64,000 nt of DNA from Arthrobacter subterraneus (GCF_900099735.1 NZ_FNDT01000003.1:219708-283707); one strand, 5' to 3'. Shown: positions 43,383 to 52,596, counted from the first letter of the stretch. The notes: generated by a model not told the origin, from the sequence alone. Made by a program: numbers and translations.

Positions 43383-44272
43383 TAGAACGAGGCCTCCCTG
43401 CGCTGCAGGATGCGCAGCTGGATGAACGAGATAGCGATGATCACGAACAGGTAGATCACGGCATTGGCCGTCTGGTAACCGTATTCGCCGCCCTGGAACC
43501 CACCGCGGTAGATGAGCACGGAGATCGACTCCGTCGATGTGCCCGGCCCGCCTCCGGTGAGTGAGATGATCTGGTCGAAGACCTGAAGGAAATTCTTCAG
43601 CGACAGGACCATGTTGATGGTGAAGAACGCCCCGATGAGCGGGAAGGTGATGGTGCTGAACTGCTTCCAGGCCGAGGCTCCGTCCAGCGACGCCGCCTCG
43701 TAGAGTTCACCCGGAATGGTCTGCAGGCCGGCCAGGTAGATGATGATGTTGAACGCCGCCGCCTGCCACACGGACAGGATGACGACGCCGATCCACGCGG
43801 TATCCTCACCGGCGAGGATGCTGCTGGTCAGGGCGTTGATTCCTAGCGCTTCGGCGATCGCCGGCACCGAGTTGGAGAACAGGTAGTTGAAGACGTACCC
43901 GACGATCAGGATCGACAGGATGTTGGGGATGAAGAAGATCCCGCGGAAGCCGGTCTTGAACTTGATCCTGCTGTTGAGGGCCATGGCGACCGACAGCGCG
44001 ATGATGTTGACGGCGATGGTCGAGACGATCGCGAACAGGAAGGTGAAGCCGTACGCGTTCAGGATCCGCTCGTCACGGAACAGGTTGATGTAGTTGCTCA
44101 GCCCGATGAAGGACCATTCACCATAGCCGGCGTAGTTGGTGAAGCTGTAATAGATGCCGGTGAGCACCGGGACCGTATGGAAGACGAGGAACAGCGCAAA
44201 GGCGGGCAGAACCATGAGGTAAAACGCGCGGGGCAGCTTTTTCGCCGGTCGCGCCAGGGTGGGAACGCTCAT
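43382..44272 (-). CDS. Carbohydrate ABC transporter permease (MalF-type)
   Basis: A 296-residue permease with six helices: RAFYLMVLPAFALFLVFHTVPVLTGIYYSFTNYAG at the start and the EAA loop in GELYEAASLDGASAWKQFSTITFPLIGAF. It pairs with the downstream MalG-type permease. The ATG at 44272 overlaps the stop of the binding-protein gene by 4 bp and has a strong GAGAGGAGG ribosome-binding site; a 16-codon upstream extension lies in the previous gene and is rejected. Confidence 0.93.
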   Translation of the reverse strand: MSVPTLARPAKKLPRAFYLMVLPAFALFLVFHTVPVLTGIYYSFTNYAGYGEWSFIGLSNYINLFRDERILNAYGFTFLFAIVSTIAVNIIALSVAMALNSRIKFKTGFRGIFFIPNILSILIVGYVFNYLFSNSVPAIAEALGINALTSSILAGEDTAWIGVVILSVWQAAAFNIIIYLAGLQTIPGELYEAASLDGASAWKQFSTITFPLIGAFFTINMVLSLKNFLQVFDQIISLTGGGPGTSTESISVLIYRGGFQGGEYGYQTANAVIYLFVIIAISFIQLRILQRREASF

Positions 44273-45543
44273 GAGCGTGCCTCCTCTCGGGTGATGGTGC
44301 GTTCGGCGATCTTGTCCCACTCGTTGTCCATCTTGGCGAGGAAACTTTCGGTGTTGCCGCTGAGGATGAATTCCTGCAGGTAGGCCGGAAGCGGAAGGCT
44401 GGGCGGGATCTGGTGGTCAATGAAGCCGATGATGCGGCCGCTCTCAAAGTACGGGGCGAGGCCTTCCAACGCGGGGTCTGCGTTGGGCGGGCTGTCCGCG
44501 ATCGGTGAGAAGGTGCTCTGCGCTTCCGAGTACCGCTGGACAATCTCGGGCGACATCATGAACTCCACGAAGCGGCGGGCCTCCTCGGGATGTTCGGTAT
44601 CCCGGCCGATGGAGATTCCCACGTCCACGCCCGAGACCACTACCGTGTCCTGCGGGTTGTTGGTGGCCGGGTACGGGAACGTGCCGATGTTGACGTCCGG
44701 GTTCGCCGCACGGATGGGTGGAATAGCGTAGCTGCCCTGCAGGTACATGGCGGATTCACCGTTGGCGAAGGCTGCGTTTCCCGCGTTGTAGTCGCGGCTG
44801 GGGGAGTTCTCCTGGCCGTAGGAGAACAGCTTGGCGACCTTCTCCATGGCTTCGGGGTATTCGGCCGAGAAGGAGGTCTCCTCCTGGCGCAGGGAGTCAT
44901 AGAAGCCGTCCGGCTGCAGCGCGCCTGCGAGGTTGACGAACGCGGGACTCACCGTCCACCCGTCCTTCAGCGTCGTGTAGAACGGTGTCACTCCGTTGGC
45001 CTTGAACATGTCCGCGAGTGCAATCAGCTCGTCCCAGGTGCCGGGCACTTCGGCCCCGTACTCCTCGAAGAGGTCCTTGTTATAGAGGATCCCGCTCGCG
45101 TTGTTGGCGAAGGGCAGCGCATTGATCTCCGAGCCGTTGCAGCTTCCAAGTTCCTGCACAATGTCCTGCACCGCGGGAATGACCGTCTGCGTGGTGGGCA
45201 TGTCAGTGAGGTCCGCGAACACGCAGGCCTCCGCGAGCAGCCCATAGTTGCCGTTGGCGTTCAGGGTCAGCACATCCGGGGTCTTGTTCTTGACCAAGAG
45301 CGTGCGGATCGCGGTGTCAGCGTCAGGGACGTGGTTCTGGACCACGTTGATATCAGGGTTGGCAGCCTCGAAATCAGCGATGATCTCCTCGAAGTTGCCC
45401 ACCGCCTCAGGTTTGAACTGAAAGAAATCGAGGGTGACGACGTCGTCGCTTCCGCTGGCGGGCGCGCAGCCGGACAGCGTCAACGCCGCCAGCGCCGCGG
45501 CAGAGGCCGCCGCAAATTTCCTTCGTGTAGCGGGGTGCTTCAC
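44269..45543 (-). CDS. Sugar ABC transporter substrate-binding lipoprotein
   Basis: A 424-residue family 1 solute-binding protein with a lipoprotein signal (AALTLSGCAP). The fold features LDFFQFKPEAVGNFEEIIADFEAANPDINV, FANNASGILYNKDLFEEYGAEVPGTWDELIALADMFKANGVTPF and GESAMYLQGSYAI are typical of oligosaccharide binders. Given GH36 and GH13 enzymes in the same operon, the ligand is probably an alpha-galactoside such as raffinose or melibiose; this is inference. It has AAGGAG upstream of the ATG. A tandem-repeat region separates it from the GH36 gene. Confidence 0.92.
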   Translation of the reverse strand: MKHPATRRKFAAASAAALAALTLSGCAPASGSDDVVTLDFFQFKPEAVGNFEEIIADFEAANPDINVVQNHVPDADTAIRTLLVKNKTPDVLTLNANGNYGLLAEACVFADLTDMPTTQTVIPAVQDIVQELGSCNGSEINALPFANNASGILYNKDLFEEYGAEVPGTWDELIALADMFKANGVTPFYTTLKDGWTVSPAFVNLAGALQPDGFYDSLRQEETSFSAEYPEAMEKVAKLFSYGQENSPSRDYNAGNAAFANGESAMYLQGSYAIPPIRAANPDVNIGTFPYPATNNPQDTVVVSGVDVGISIGRDTEHPEEARRFVEFMMSPEIVQRYSEAQSTFSPIADSPPNADPALEGLAPYFESGRIIGFIDHQIPPSLPLPAYLQEFILSGNTESFLAKMDNEWDKIAERTITREEARS

Positions 45544-45572
45544 GAATATCTCCTTATGTGGTGGGTGCCGAA

Positions 45573-45660
45573 ATGTGAAGTGTGCCGGATGTGAAGTGTG
45601 CCGGATCAGGTGGTGTGGTGTGCCGGATCAGGTGGTGTGGTGTGCCGGATCAGGTGGTGC
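45573..45660. repeat. Compound tandem repeat between the GH36 and binding-protein genes
   Basis: Two copies of a 16-bp unit (ATGTGAAGTGTGCCGG, 45573-45604) are followed by two perfect copies of a 22-bp unit (45605-45626, 45627-45648; it starts ATCAGGTGGTGTGG and ends TGTGCCGG) and a partial third. The GH36 stop codon (45650-45652) lies in the partial copy, so the unit seems to have grown from the 3' end of that gene. Confidence 0.92.
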
Positions 45661-47791
45661 GAGCCAGGACTTCGATCAGAAGGGACTGCTCGGGGAACAG
45701 GACCGGCGCCTGGACGCCGAGGGCGCCCAGCAGCCTGCCGCTGAGGACAAGGGGTGTACCGTCGCGGGCGGCTTCGATCCAGGGAAGGCCGGACTGGCCC
45801 TGATCCGCATAGTCGTAGGAGGCCGGGGCGATGGTGTAGGCGGCAGCAGGGTCCAACCCCGGGAACGTGATCCTGCCCGGAGGGTAGGACGCGCTGGACC
45901 CGGTGAGCGAGTAGCCGTACAGCGCGCTCTGCCGGTCGCCGGCGACGACGCCGCGCAGGTCCATGGCCGGGTCCGCCAGGTCTGCATGCACCGTGGTTCC
46001 GCTGTGGAGGACCTCCCGCCACTGCCTGTGCAGTTCGATCCAGTCCGCCAGCCGGGCAAGCTCCTCCTCCGACAGCCCGGAGATATCCCACTCGACGCCG
46101 AAATGACCGAAGATCGCGGTCGCGGCCCGGAAGGAAAGATCATGAGTGCGCCCCGTGGAGTGGGACCTGGGACCGCCCACGTGCATGCCCATGAGTTCCG
46201 GCGGGACCAGCAGCCCGGTGTGTTTCTGGTTGACCAGGCGCTCGATGGGATCGATGCAGTCGCTCGTCCAGATGCGGTCGGTATGGCGCAGGATTCCCAT
46301 GTCCACCCGCGCGCCCCCGGAGGCACAGGACTCGATCTCCAGCCCCGGGTGGCGGTCCTTCAGCTCTGCCATGAGGCGATACACTGCCTCGACATTGGAA
46401 TGCACGACGGCGGCGCCGCTCGTTGCGTCGCTGGCTTCCAGGAGATCCCGGTTGTGGTCCCACTTGATGTACGCGATGTCATTCGCGGAAAGCACGTTAT
46501 CGATGCAGGTCAGGATGTAGTCATAGGCTTCCGGAATCGCCAGGTTCAGCACCTGCTGCTGGCGTGCGGCGACCGGCAGCCGCCCACGAGGGGAGATGAT
46601 CCACTCCGGATGGTTGCGCGCGAGTTTCGAGTCGGGGTTCACCATTTCCGGTTCGAACCACAGCCCGAACTCCATTCCCAGCGCGCGCACGTGGTCGATG
46701 AGCGGGGTCAGGCCCTGCGGCCAGACCTCCCCATCCACGAACCAGTCCCCCAGCCCGGCCGTGTCATCGCGACGGCCGGTGAACCAGCCGTCGTCGAGCA
46801 CGTAGCGCTCGATTCCTGCCTGTGCCGCCCTGTCTGCCAGCGCTTTCAGCGTGGTGAGGTTGTGGTCGAAGTAGACGGCTTCCCAGGTGTTGAGGGTGAC
46901 CGGTCGGGGGCGTACGGGGTGTTCGGGACGGTTACGGAACTCGGCATGGAAGCGGGCCGCCAACTGGTTCAGCCCGTCGCCCCAGGAACCGATAGCGTCC
47001 GGGGCGGTGTAGGTGGCGCCGGGCGCGAGTGCCATCTCCCCGGGCAGCAGCAGTTCCCCGCATGCCAGGAACTTTTCCCCGGTGGGGGTCTGCTCGGCGA
47101 TGTACTGGTGATTTCCGCTCCAGGCCGTGTGCACGGCGTGCACCAGGCCCCGCTCGAAACTGAAGGCCGGTTCACCCGCCGCCACAAGCACTGTCGCATC
47201 AGCTCCGGGGCGGCCCCTCCGGCTTTCGCGGTGATAGGACCCGGCGGTGAGGTTGTGACGCTGCGGTGAGCGCTCCCGCAGGTGGCGGCCGGAGTGGTCC
47301 AGCACTTCCTGTGCACCCGCGGGCAGGGGGAAGGACGCCAGAAGGGAACGCACTTCGTACACGTCCGGACCGGTGTTCGTCACGGCCAGCTGCTGGCGAA
47401 GCAGACCTGCGGCCGTGATGGTGAGCTGCAGGGTGAGCCCCAGGCCGGCGTCGTCGTCGTTTGCTGTCACCGTCAGCTCATGGCCACCGGCGTCCAGCTC
47501 CACCGTGCGGAAGGCGGGCGTAAGGAAACTTCCTCCACGGTGGCCGCTGAATCCCGGCGTGCCCTGCCACCCGAAGGCTTCCTGCGGAACCAGGGACAGC
47601 CGGGCGGGAACGTCCAGACCTCCGGATACCCGCTGGGGGCGAGCGGCGTCGGCGAGGGCGTCGAGTTCATCCCCGGAAAGCTCTCCCAGCGCAGCTCCCC
47701 AGTACAGGATGGTCGGCAGGCCCGGGGTACCGGTGTCGAGTACAACGCTGGTGCCGCCGCGGGTGAGGTGAAGGGTGCCTGATTGGTGCAT
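45650..47791 (-). CDS. GH36 alpha-galactosidase
   Basis: A 713-residue cytosolic alpha-galactosidase (melibiase). Catalytic motifs are all in place: WEAVYFDHN, YVLDDGWFTGRRDD, the nucleophile D445 in YIKWDHNRD, the SCASGGARVD loop, and the acid/base D511 in TSDCIDPIER. It releases galactose from melibiose, raffinose and similar sugars. It is the first gene of the sugar operon, divergent from the ROK regulator. No Shine-Dalgarno precedes the ATG at 47791, and the AT-rich stretch just upstream could give a leaderless transcript. There is no signal peptide, consistent with uptake of the intact sugar by the ABC importer. Confidence 0.95.
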   Translation of the reverse strand: MHQSGTLHLTRGGTSVVLDTGTPGLPTILYWGAALGELSGDELDALADAARPQRVSGGLDVPARLSLVPQEAFGWQGTPGFSGHRGGSFLTPAFRTVELDAGGHELTVTANDDDAGLGLTLQLTITAAGLLRQQLAVTNTGPDVYEVRSLLASFPLPAGAQEVLDHSGRHLRERSPQRHNLTAGSYHRESRRGRPGADATVLVAAGEPAFSFERGLVHAVHTAWSGNHQYIAEQTPTGEKFLACGELLLPGEMALAPGATYTAPDAIGSWGDGLNQLAARFHAEFRNRPEHPVRPRPVTLNTWEAVYFDHNLTTLKALADRAAQAGIERYVLDDGWFTGRRDDTAGLGDWFVDGEVWPQGLTPLIDHVRALGMEFGLWFEPEMVNPDSKLARNHPEWIISPRGRLPVAARQQQVLNLAIPEAYDYILTCIDNVLSANDIAYIKWDHNRDLLEASDATSGAAVVHSNVEAVYRLMAELKDRHPGLEIESCASGGARVDMGILRHTDRIWTSDCIDPIERLVNQKHTGLLVPPELMGMHVGGPRSHSTGRTHDLSFRAATAIFGHFGVEWDISGLSEEELARLADWIELHRQWREVLHSGTTVHADLADPAMDLRGVVAGDRQSALYGYSLTGSSASYPPGRITFPGLDPAAAYTIAPASYDYADQGQSGLPWIEAARDGTPLVLSGRLLGALGVQAPVLFPEQSLLIEVLARTT

Positions 47792-47947
47792 GCAATAATT
47801 TTTACCGTAGAACTAAATGGGTGTCAACCATCACATTACTCCCGATTTGATGCAGGCAATTCAGCCGGCCTTCAACCGCCCAGCTGCCCGTTGTAGCCAT
47901 AGCCGGACAGATCGATGCTGAATGACACGCTCCCTCCGGTGCGCTAT

Positions 47948-47963
47948 ATTTTCACAATAAAAT
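47948..47963. promoter_or_regulatory. Candidate operator in the ROK-galactosidase intergenic region
   Basis: ATTTT-N6-AAAAT (47948-47963) lies 24 bp before the ROK start, in a strikingly AT-rich interval. A similar ATTT-rich inverted arrangement occurs near 47798-47818 ahead of the galactosidase gene. ROK repressors often bind such A/T arms. Confidence 0.4.
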
Positions 47964-47986
47964 CTATTGGGCTGAAAGGTACGCTA

Positions 47987-49126
47987 ATGAATGTGGTCGC
48001 GTCCCTCTCTCCAGACAGTCCTTCCCGCCTGCTCGCGCGCGAGGTGCTCATCGGCGGCCCGCTGTCCAGAGGGGAACTGTCGCGGCGTCTCGGGCTTTCC
48101 GTCGCGAGCCTGACCCGGCTGAGCAAACCCCTGATCGAGGCCGGCATCCTGCAGGAGGGCCGCGAGGTCCTCGAAGGCGGCGTTGGCCGCCCCACGCGGC
48201 CCCTCGAGGTTCCCGGAGGAACCCACCGGTTTGTGGGCATCAAACTGACCGGCGAGACGGCCTCCGGCGTGGCAACCGACCTGCGGTGCCAGACCCTCGC
48301 CACCGCGCAGGAGCAGCTCGGCAGTGAATCAGTGACCGACGTCGTCGACGCTATAGCCGCTGTAGTCGACAGACTGGCTGACGGCCAGCCGGTGGACGGC
48401 ATCGGGATCAGCATCGGCGGCAAGGTTGACGGCGACGGCACAGTGCTGCGCGCGCCATTCCTGCACTGGCGCACGGTGCCGCTGGGTGACCTGGTACAGG
48501 AACGCACCGGCATCCCCGTCACGGTGGAGAACGACGTCGTTGCGCTCACCGTAGGCGAGCAGTGGTTCGGCGCAGGCAGGGGCATCAGCAACTTCGCCGT
48601 GCTCACGGTCGGCGCGGGCGTGGGCTACGGTCTCGTCATCAACGACCGCGTCATTGCTCCGGTTGACGCGGGGCTCGGCCTCGTGGGGCACTATCCCGTG
48701 GACTCCGCCGGGCCGTTCTGCCAGGAAGGGCACCGCGGGTGCGCGGGCGCCGTCCTCACCATGGCTGCCATCCGCGGGCAGTTCCGGATGGCCACCCAGG
48801 AAGACTGCAGCTATGAGGAAATCCTCGAGCGGGCACGGAAGGGGGACAAGATCGCTTCCCTGCTGGTGGGAAACGCCGGCGCCGCGCTGGGCACCCTGAT
48901 TGCCGCCGTCGCCAACCTGACGATGGTCAACCTCGTGGTCCTGTCCGGCGAGGGAGTAGCGCTGGCTGAAGTCGCCTCCGAAGAAATCAGCGCATCCATC
49001 CGGGAACACCGCGACCCCGAGGCAGCCCCCGTGCAGCTGGAGCGTGAGCCGACGGACTTCGGACAGTGGGCGCGCGGCGCTGCGGCCGTCGCCATCCAGA
49101 ACTCGATTCTGGGTCCCACCCGCTGA
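47987..49126 (+). CDS. ROK-family transcriptional repressor of the sugar operon
   Basis: A 379-residue ROK protein with an N-terminal winged helix (LLAREVLIGGPLSRGELSRRLGLSVASLTRLSKPLIEAGIL, ~residues 14-55) and a sugar-kinase-like domain (GIKLTGETASGVATDL, GIGISIGGKVDGDG, ENDVVALTVGEQWFGAGRG, VLTVGAGVGYGLVIND). The cysteine motif of ROK proteins is partly kept (FCQEGHRGCAGA). It is divergent from the GH36-led operon and probably represses it until its sugar arrives. The ATG at 47987 has GAAAGG seven bases upstream; a 24-codon upstream extension would include the operator region. Confidence 0.9.
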   Translation: MNVVASLSPDSPSRLLAREVLIGGPLSRGELSRRLGLSVASLTRLSKPLIEAGILQEGREVLEGGVGRPTRPLEVPGGTHRFVGIKLTGETASGVATDLRCQTLATAQEQLGSESVTDVVDAIAAVVDRLADGQPVDGIGISIGGKVDGDGTVLRAPFLHWRTVPLGDLVQERTGIPVTVENDVVALTVGEQWFGAGRGISNFAVLTVGAGVGYGLVINDRVIAPVDAGLGLVGHYPVDSAGPFCQEGHRGCAGAVLTMAAIRGQFRMATQEDCSYEEILERARKGDKIASLLVGNAGAALGTLIAAVANLTMVNLVVLSGEGVALAEVASEEISASIREHRDPEAAPVQLEREPTDFGQWARGAAAVAIQNSILGPTR

Positions 49127-49127
49127 G

Positions 49128-49352
49128 CTAGCGGTCCTCGTTCTGCCTCGTGAGGCCCACAATGAGGCAGATCAGGCCGGTTGCGAGCGGCACCAGCGTG
49201 AGGAGGGTATGGGTGCCGCCCAGATAACCCATCACGAAGATGTAGATGAACGTTGCGATGACGAGTACCAGACCCACCCTGATCAACGCCCGGCCGCGGT
49301 GCGGAGGCGGTAGCGGCGGCAGCCAGGACGGCCGGTCATTCGCGGTGCTCAC
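49128..49352 (-). CDS. Small membrane protein, two helices
   Basis: A 74-residue protein with a Pro-rich N-terminus (RPSWLPPLPPPHRGR) followed by two hydrophobic helices (VLVIATFIYIFVMGYLGG and LLTLVPLATGLICLIVGL). The start is GTG at 49352. It ends 1 bp from the ROK stop in convergent orientation. Codon use looks like real coding sequence, but I recognise no family. Confidence 0.6.
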   Translation of the reverse strand: MSTANDRPSWLPPLPPPHRGRALIRVGLVLVIATFIYIFVMGYLGGTHTLLTLVPLATGLICLIVGLTRQNEDR

Positions 49353-49402
49353 CCGGACAGTCTACGTTTCCGCACCCTTGCATGGACCCGTTACGGCCGC
49401 CC

Positions 49403-51568
49403 TCAGCGGAAGAGGTTGTACCCGCCCCAGCCGGATCCCGCGATGGTCCGCGCTCCCCAGACGCCGTTGGCAAACGGGTAGTACGCCAGCCTGCCGTCCG
49501 TGAGCCTTGTCATGATGCCCTGCTGGTTCATCCCGTTGAACCCGGGAAGGTCCGTCATGGAATCGATGATGCCCCACCCGGTGCCGATCGTCGTCCGGCT
49601 TTCCGAAAGGAATCGGCCCGCGCCGTCCGAGCGGTACTGGATGAGCTTGCCGTCGGCCTTCTTCGCGAGGATGTCCATCCGGGAATCGCCGTCGAAATCG
49701 GTCATGGTGAGGTAGAGACCCTTCCAGCCCGTACCGATTGCGGTCCTGCCGCTCAACGCGCCGCCGGAACCGTTCCCGTAGAACCAGAGAGCGCCATTGG
49801 GGTCCGTCGCCACGATGCCGGGGAACCGGTCTCCCGAACGCCACTGTCCCACGGTCACGAAGTAGTCTCTCCAGCCGGTGCCGATGGCCTGCGCCGCGCC
49901 GAAGCCTCCCGCATACTTGCCGGGGTAGACCGTGAGGCGCCCGTCTTTCCACTGGGCAACCATGTCCAGCACGCCGTCCTGGTTCCAGTCCGTGACAAAG
50001 CCGCTCTTCAGTGAGGACCAGCCGCTCCCGATCTTGACGCGGTTGGAGAAGCCGCCCGCGCCGTTCGAGGGATAGTTCCAGAGGGTGCCGGCGCTGTCTG
50101 CCGCGACGACGTCCGCCTCGCTGCGCAGCGACGGCGAGAACGCTTCACTTGCCACACGGGCAACAGCCGCATCCGCGTCGACGATTCCTGTGCCGCAGCC
50201 GCCCGTGCAGGTGCCGGGCAGCGAACGTGCAGTATCGCGGAGGGTCTGCTCGATCTGTGCCGGGCTCAACAAGGGATTGACCGAGAGCATCAGTGCCGCG
50301 ACGCCGGCCACGTGCGGCGCAGCCATCGAGGTGCCCTGCATGTAGCCGTACGTTGCGCCGGCCGGCGCGCTGGTGCCGCTGTTGACCGTGGAAAGGATAT
50401 TTTCGGCACCTGTGTTACCGTCTCCGCCGGGTGCGCTGACGTCCAGTTCCGGACCGTAGTTGCTGTAGCTGGCGCTGTCTCCGGCCCGGCTGGTCGCGCC
50501 CACCGTGACCACGTTCCGGCAGTTTGCCGGGGAGACGTTTGCTGCCGGCTGGCTTTCGTTGCCTGCCGCGGCGATGACCACCGAGCCCCGCTGCACAGCA
50601 AAGTCGATGGCTGACTGCATGCTTGCCTGGCATACGGCTTCCGCGCCGAGGCTCATGTTGATGACACGCGCCGGTGTGAGATTCAGGGGCGCTCCGCTCA
50701 CGATTCCGCCCACTGCCCATCTCACGGCGTCCACGGTGTCGCTCAACCGGCCGCCGCAGGCGCCGATCACCCGAAGCGGCAGAAGCTTTGCTCCATAGGC
50801 GACACCCACCACACCCTTTGAGTTGTTTCCCACTGCTCCCGCGGTCCCTGCCACATGCGTGCCGTGCCAGGAGGACCGCGAACCGTCGCTCGCACAGGCG
50901 TCACCGGGGTCGCTGGGGTTGGGATCCCGTCCGTTGCCGTCCGCGGCCAGCGCCGGATCGCCGATGAAGTCGTAGCCGGGAAGGACGTTGGCCGCCAGGT
51001 CGCTGTGCTCGGTGATGCCGGTATCCAGGATGGCGATGGTCTGGCCCAGGCCCGTTGAGCGGTCCCAGGCGCCCGGGGTCCGCAGCCCGGCCGTGTCTTC
51101 GTGCAGGTTCCACTGGTGCTGGTAGTACTGGTCGTTCGGCGTTGCCAACGGATGGAGGAGCACATCGATCTCCGCGTACTCAACGTCGGGATGTGCATTA
51201 AGTACCCCGACGACGGCGTCGGCAGCCTGCGAAGACACGTCGCCGGTCGCTTCAACGACCACCGCACCGCCCGCAGTTTCTTTCAGTTCCCTGACCGGGA
51301 TGCCGAGTTCTTTCGCCACCCGGCCATAGGCGTTGCCCCTGCTTCCTGGGGCTGCCGCCGGATCCTGCCGGAACTTCACAATGAACCGGTCGGCGGGCTG
51401 GGTTCCGCCCGCGTCTGCGCGCGAAGGGGCGGCGACGGATTCGTCGATCGGAACCTGTGCAGGCTCAGACAGGGCACCGGCGGCCGGTGCGGCAAGCAGG
51501 GAGGCGCCGATCGCCGTCGTCATGGCGAGCGGGAGGAGAACGCGGGAACCGGAGCGCAGAGAGGGCAT
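49403..51568 (-). CDS. Secreted subtilisin-like serine protease with FG-GAP/VCBS C-terminal module
   Basis: A 721-residue S8 peptidase. A signal peptide (to about residue 33, ending APAAGA), an inhibitor-type propeptide (~60-140; RFIVKFRQDP... VEYAEIDVLL), and a subtilase domain with the triad D182 (LDTGITEH), H235 (WHGTHVAG) and S414 (GTSMAAPH) are followed by ~235 residues (486-721) of FG-GAP/VCBS-like repeats (DWNQDGVLDMVAQW, DFDGDSRMDILAKK). The same module ends the GH25 lysozyme at the right edge of the window. It should be exported by Sec and act outside the cell; the module may bind cell wall or carbohydrate. Confidence 0.94.
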   Translation of the reverse strand: MPSLRSGSRVLLPLAMTTAIGASLLAAPAAGALSEPAQVPIDESVAAPSRADAGGTQPADRFIVKFRQDPAAAPGSRGNAYGRVAKELGIPVRELKETAGGAVVVEATGDVSSQAADAVVGVLNAHPDVEYAEIDVLLHPLATPNDQYYQHQWNLHEDTAGLRTPGAWDRSTGLGQTIAILDTGITEHSDLAANVLPGYDFIGDPALAADGNGRDPNPSDPGDACASDGSRSSWHGTHVAGTAGAVGNNSKGVVGVAYGAKLLPLRVIGACGGRLSDTVDAVRWAVGGIVSGAPLNLTPARVINMSLGAEAVCQASMQSAIDFAVQRGSVVIAAAGNESQPAANVSPANCRNVVTVGATSRAGDSASYSNYGPELDVSAPGGDGNTGAENILSTVNSGTSAPAGATYGYMQGTSMAAPHVAGVAALMLSVNPLLSPAQIEQTLRDTARSLPGTCTGGCGTGIVDADAAVARVASEAFSPSLRSEADVVAADSAGTLWNYPSNGAGGFSNRVKIGSGWSSLKSGFVTDWNQDGVLDMVAQWKDGRLTVYPGKYAGGFGAAQAIGTGWRDYFVTVGQWRSGDRFPGIVATDPNGALWFYGNGSGGALSGRTAIGTGWKGLYLTMTDFDGDSRMDILAKKADGKLIQYRSDGAGRFLSESRTTIGTGWGIIDSMTDLPGFNGMNQQGIMTRLTDGRLAYYPFANGVWGARTIAGSGWGGYNLFR

Positions 51569-51699
51569 ACAGAGAGTCCTGAGGATTGCGGTAGGGGGTC
51601 ACATCAACCGTACCGAACCACGCGCACTGGAGCGACCGACCTTGGCCAATCCTTCGGCTCTCCGCGGGACAAACACAGCACAACCTGCGGCAGGCACAG

Positions 51700-51727
51700 A
51701 AAAAGCCCCGGCGAACCGGGGCTTTTG
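51700..51727 (-). terminator. Terminator of tmRNA
   Basis: On the minus strand AAAAGCCCCGG-TTCG-CCGGGGCTTTTT forms an 11-bp stem with a UUCG-type loop and a U run, directly after the tmRNA 3' end. It is the most classical intrinsic terminator in the window. Confidence 0.95.
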
Positions 51728-51731
51728 TCAG

Positions 51732-52096
51732 TGGAGATGGCGGGAATTGAACCCGCGTCCGATGCAGTGTAGTCAGGGCTTCTCCGGGCGCAGTTTGCGT
51801 CGGTTTTTCTCAGCTCCAGCCATCATGCAAACAAGTAGCTGCCGAGCTCAGTTGCATAAGTGTCCCCTTGGTTCCTGCAACGAAAACCAAGAGCAGTGGC
51901 CCTCTAAATGACGCCAGGAACCGGGTCGAGAGCATACCCGGGCTGACGGACTAGCTCTGCTGCTTAGGCAGCGAGAGCGAAGTCAGTGCGCTTCTGTTCG
52001 GCACTTATTGTTTTACAGAGAGCGTTTACGAGATAACTCTGTATCCTCGGCCCGCTTCCCCTGTCGCGACTAACATCGTCGAAACCTGTCATCCCC
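51732..52096 (-). ncRNA. ssrA: Transfer-messenger RNA (tmRNA)
   Basis: About 365 nt. The 5' end (GGGGATGACAGGTTTCGAC) and the 3' end (GGGTTCAATTCCCGCCATCTCCA) form the tRNA-like domain; GGGGATG pairs with CATCTCC with one G-U pair. The tag reading frame runs from the GCC at 52002 to the TAA ending at 51964 and encodes AEQKRTDFALAA, whose ALAA end marks tagged proteins for proteolysis. CCA is not encoded after the discriminator. smpB, its protein partner, lies ~500 bp upstream on the same strand. Confidence 0.97.
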
Positions 52097-52140
52097 ATAT
52101 TCAGTTTTCAACCAACCGTTGCCAGTTGTCTCAACCGTAT

Positions 52141-52156
52141 CCCGGATTGCTCCGGG
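52141..52156 (-). terminator. Hairpin between the membrane-protein gene and tmRNA
   Basis: CCCGGA and TCCGGG pair around a 4-base loop (GCAA on the minus strand). It may terminate the smpB transcript or lie in the tmRNA precursor. A TAGAAT hexamer just upstream on the same strand could be the tmRNA -10 box. Confidence 0.4.
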
Positions 52157-52224
52157 CTATCTATTCTAACGCACCGTTCCGGAAATTCATTCCCGGGTGC
52201 GCCTTTTCCGGTGCGCTGAGGCAC

Positions 52225-52596
52225 CTAGAACCTGATCCCAAGAATGATGATCTGGGACTGCCACAGCATCAGCACCACGAATGACACCGCAACAAAGGCC
52301 AGTCCCAAAGCGGCCAGCGCCGTTGTCGCCGCCTGCTTCCGCCGGAAGCTCCACCAGAACACCGCTATGTTGAGCAGGATCAGGACAGGCGAAATCCAGA
52401 CCAGGATCTGCGCGAAGTACACGTAGATCAGGAAAAAGAAGGGAATCAGCGCCAGGAATCCAGCCGGTACCACGGCGAACAGCAGCAGCAGGTTCACTAT
52501 TGCGCCGACCGTCACCCACCACGGCCGCTTGTACCGGAGTTCTGATTCCTCAACCTCGTCGTCGGAATCCTGGGCGTCCCAGAAGACGTCGCTCAT
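52225..52596 (-). CDS. Hypothetical membrane protein downstream of smpB
   Basis: A 123-residue protein with an acidic N-terminus (SDVFWDAQDSDDEVEESELRYKRPWW) and three to four hydrophobic helices, ending close after the last (QSQIIILGIRF). Its ATG overlaps the smpB stop by 4 bp, so it is co-translated with smpB. I recognise no family. Its place between smpB and ssrA suggests only co-transcription, not a rescue function. Confidence 0.7.
   Translation of the reverse strand: MSDVFWDAQDSDDEVEESELRYKRPWWVTVGAIVNLLLLFAVVPAGFLALIPFFFLIYVYFAQILVWISPVLILLNIAVFWWSFRRKQAATTALAALGLAFVAVSFVVLMLWQSQIIILGIRF

Noticed and set aside
45573..45660. CRISPR array
   Set aside because: The repeats are directly adjacent with no spacers, differ in unit length (16 and 22 bp), and no cas genes are near.
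45434..47269. 611-codon plus-strand frame opposite the GH36 and binding-protein genes
   Set aside because: It mirrors two well-supported minus-strand genes, has no recognisable domain, and arises from the high GC content at third codon positions.
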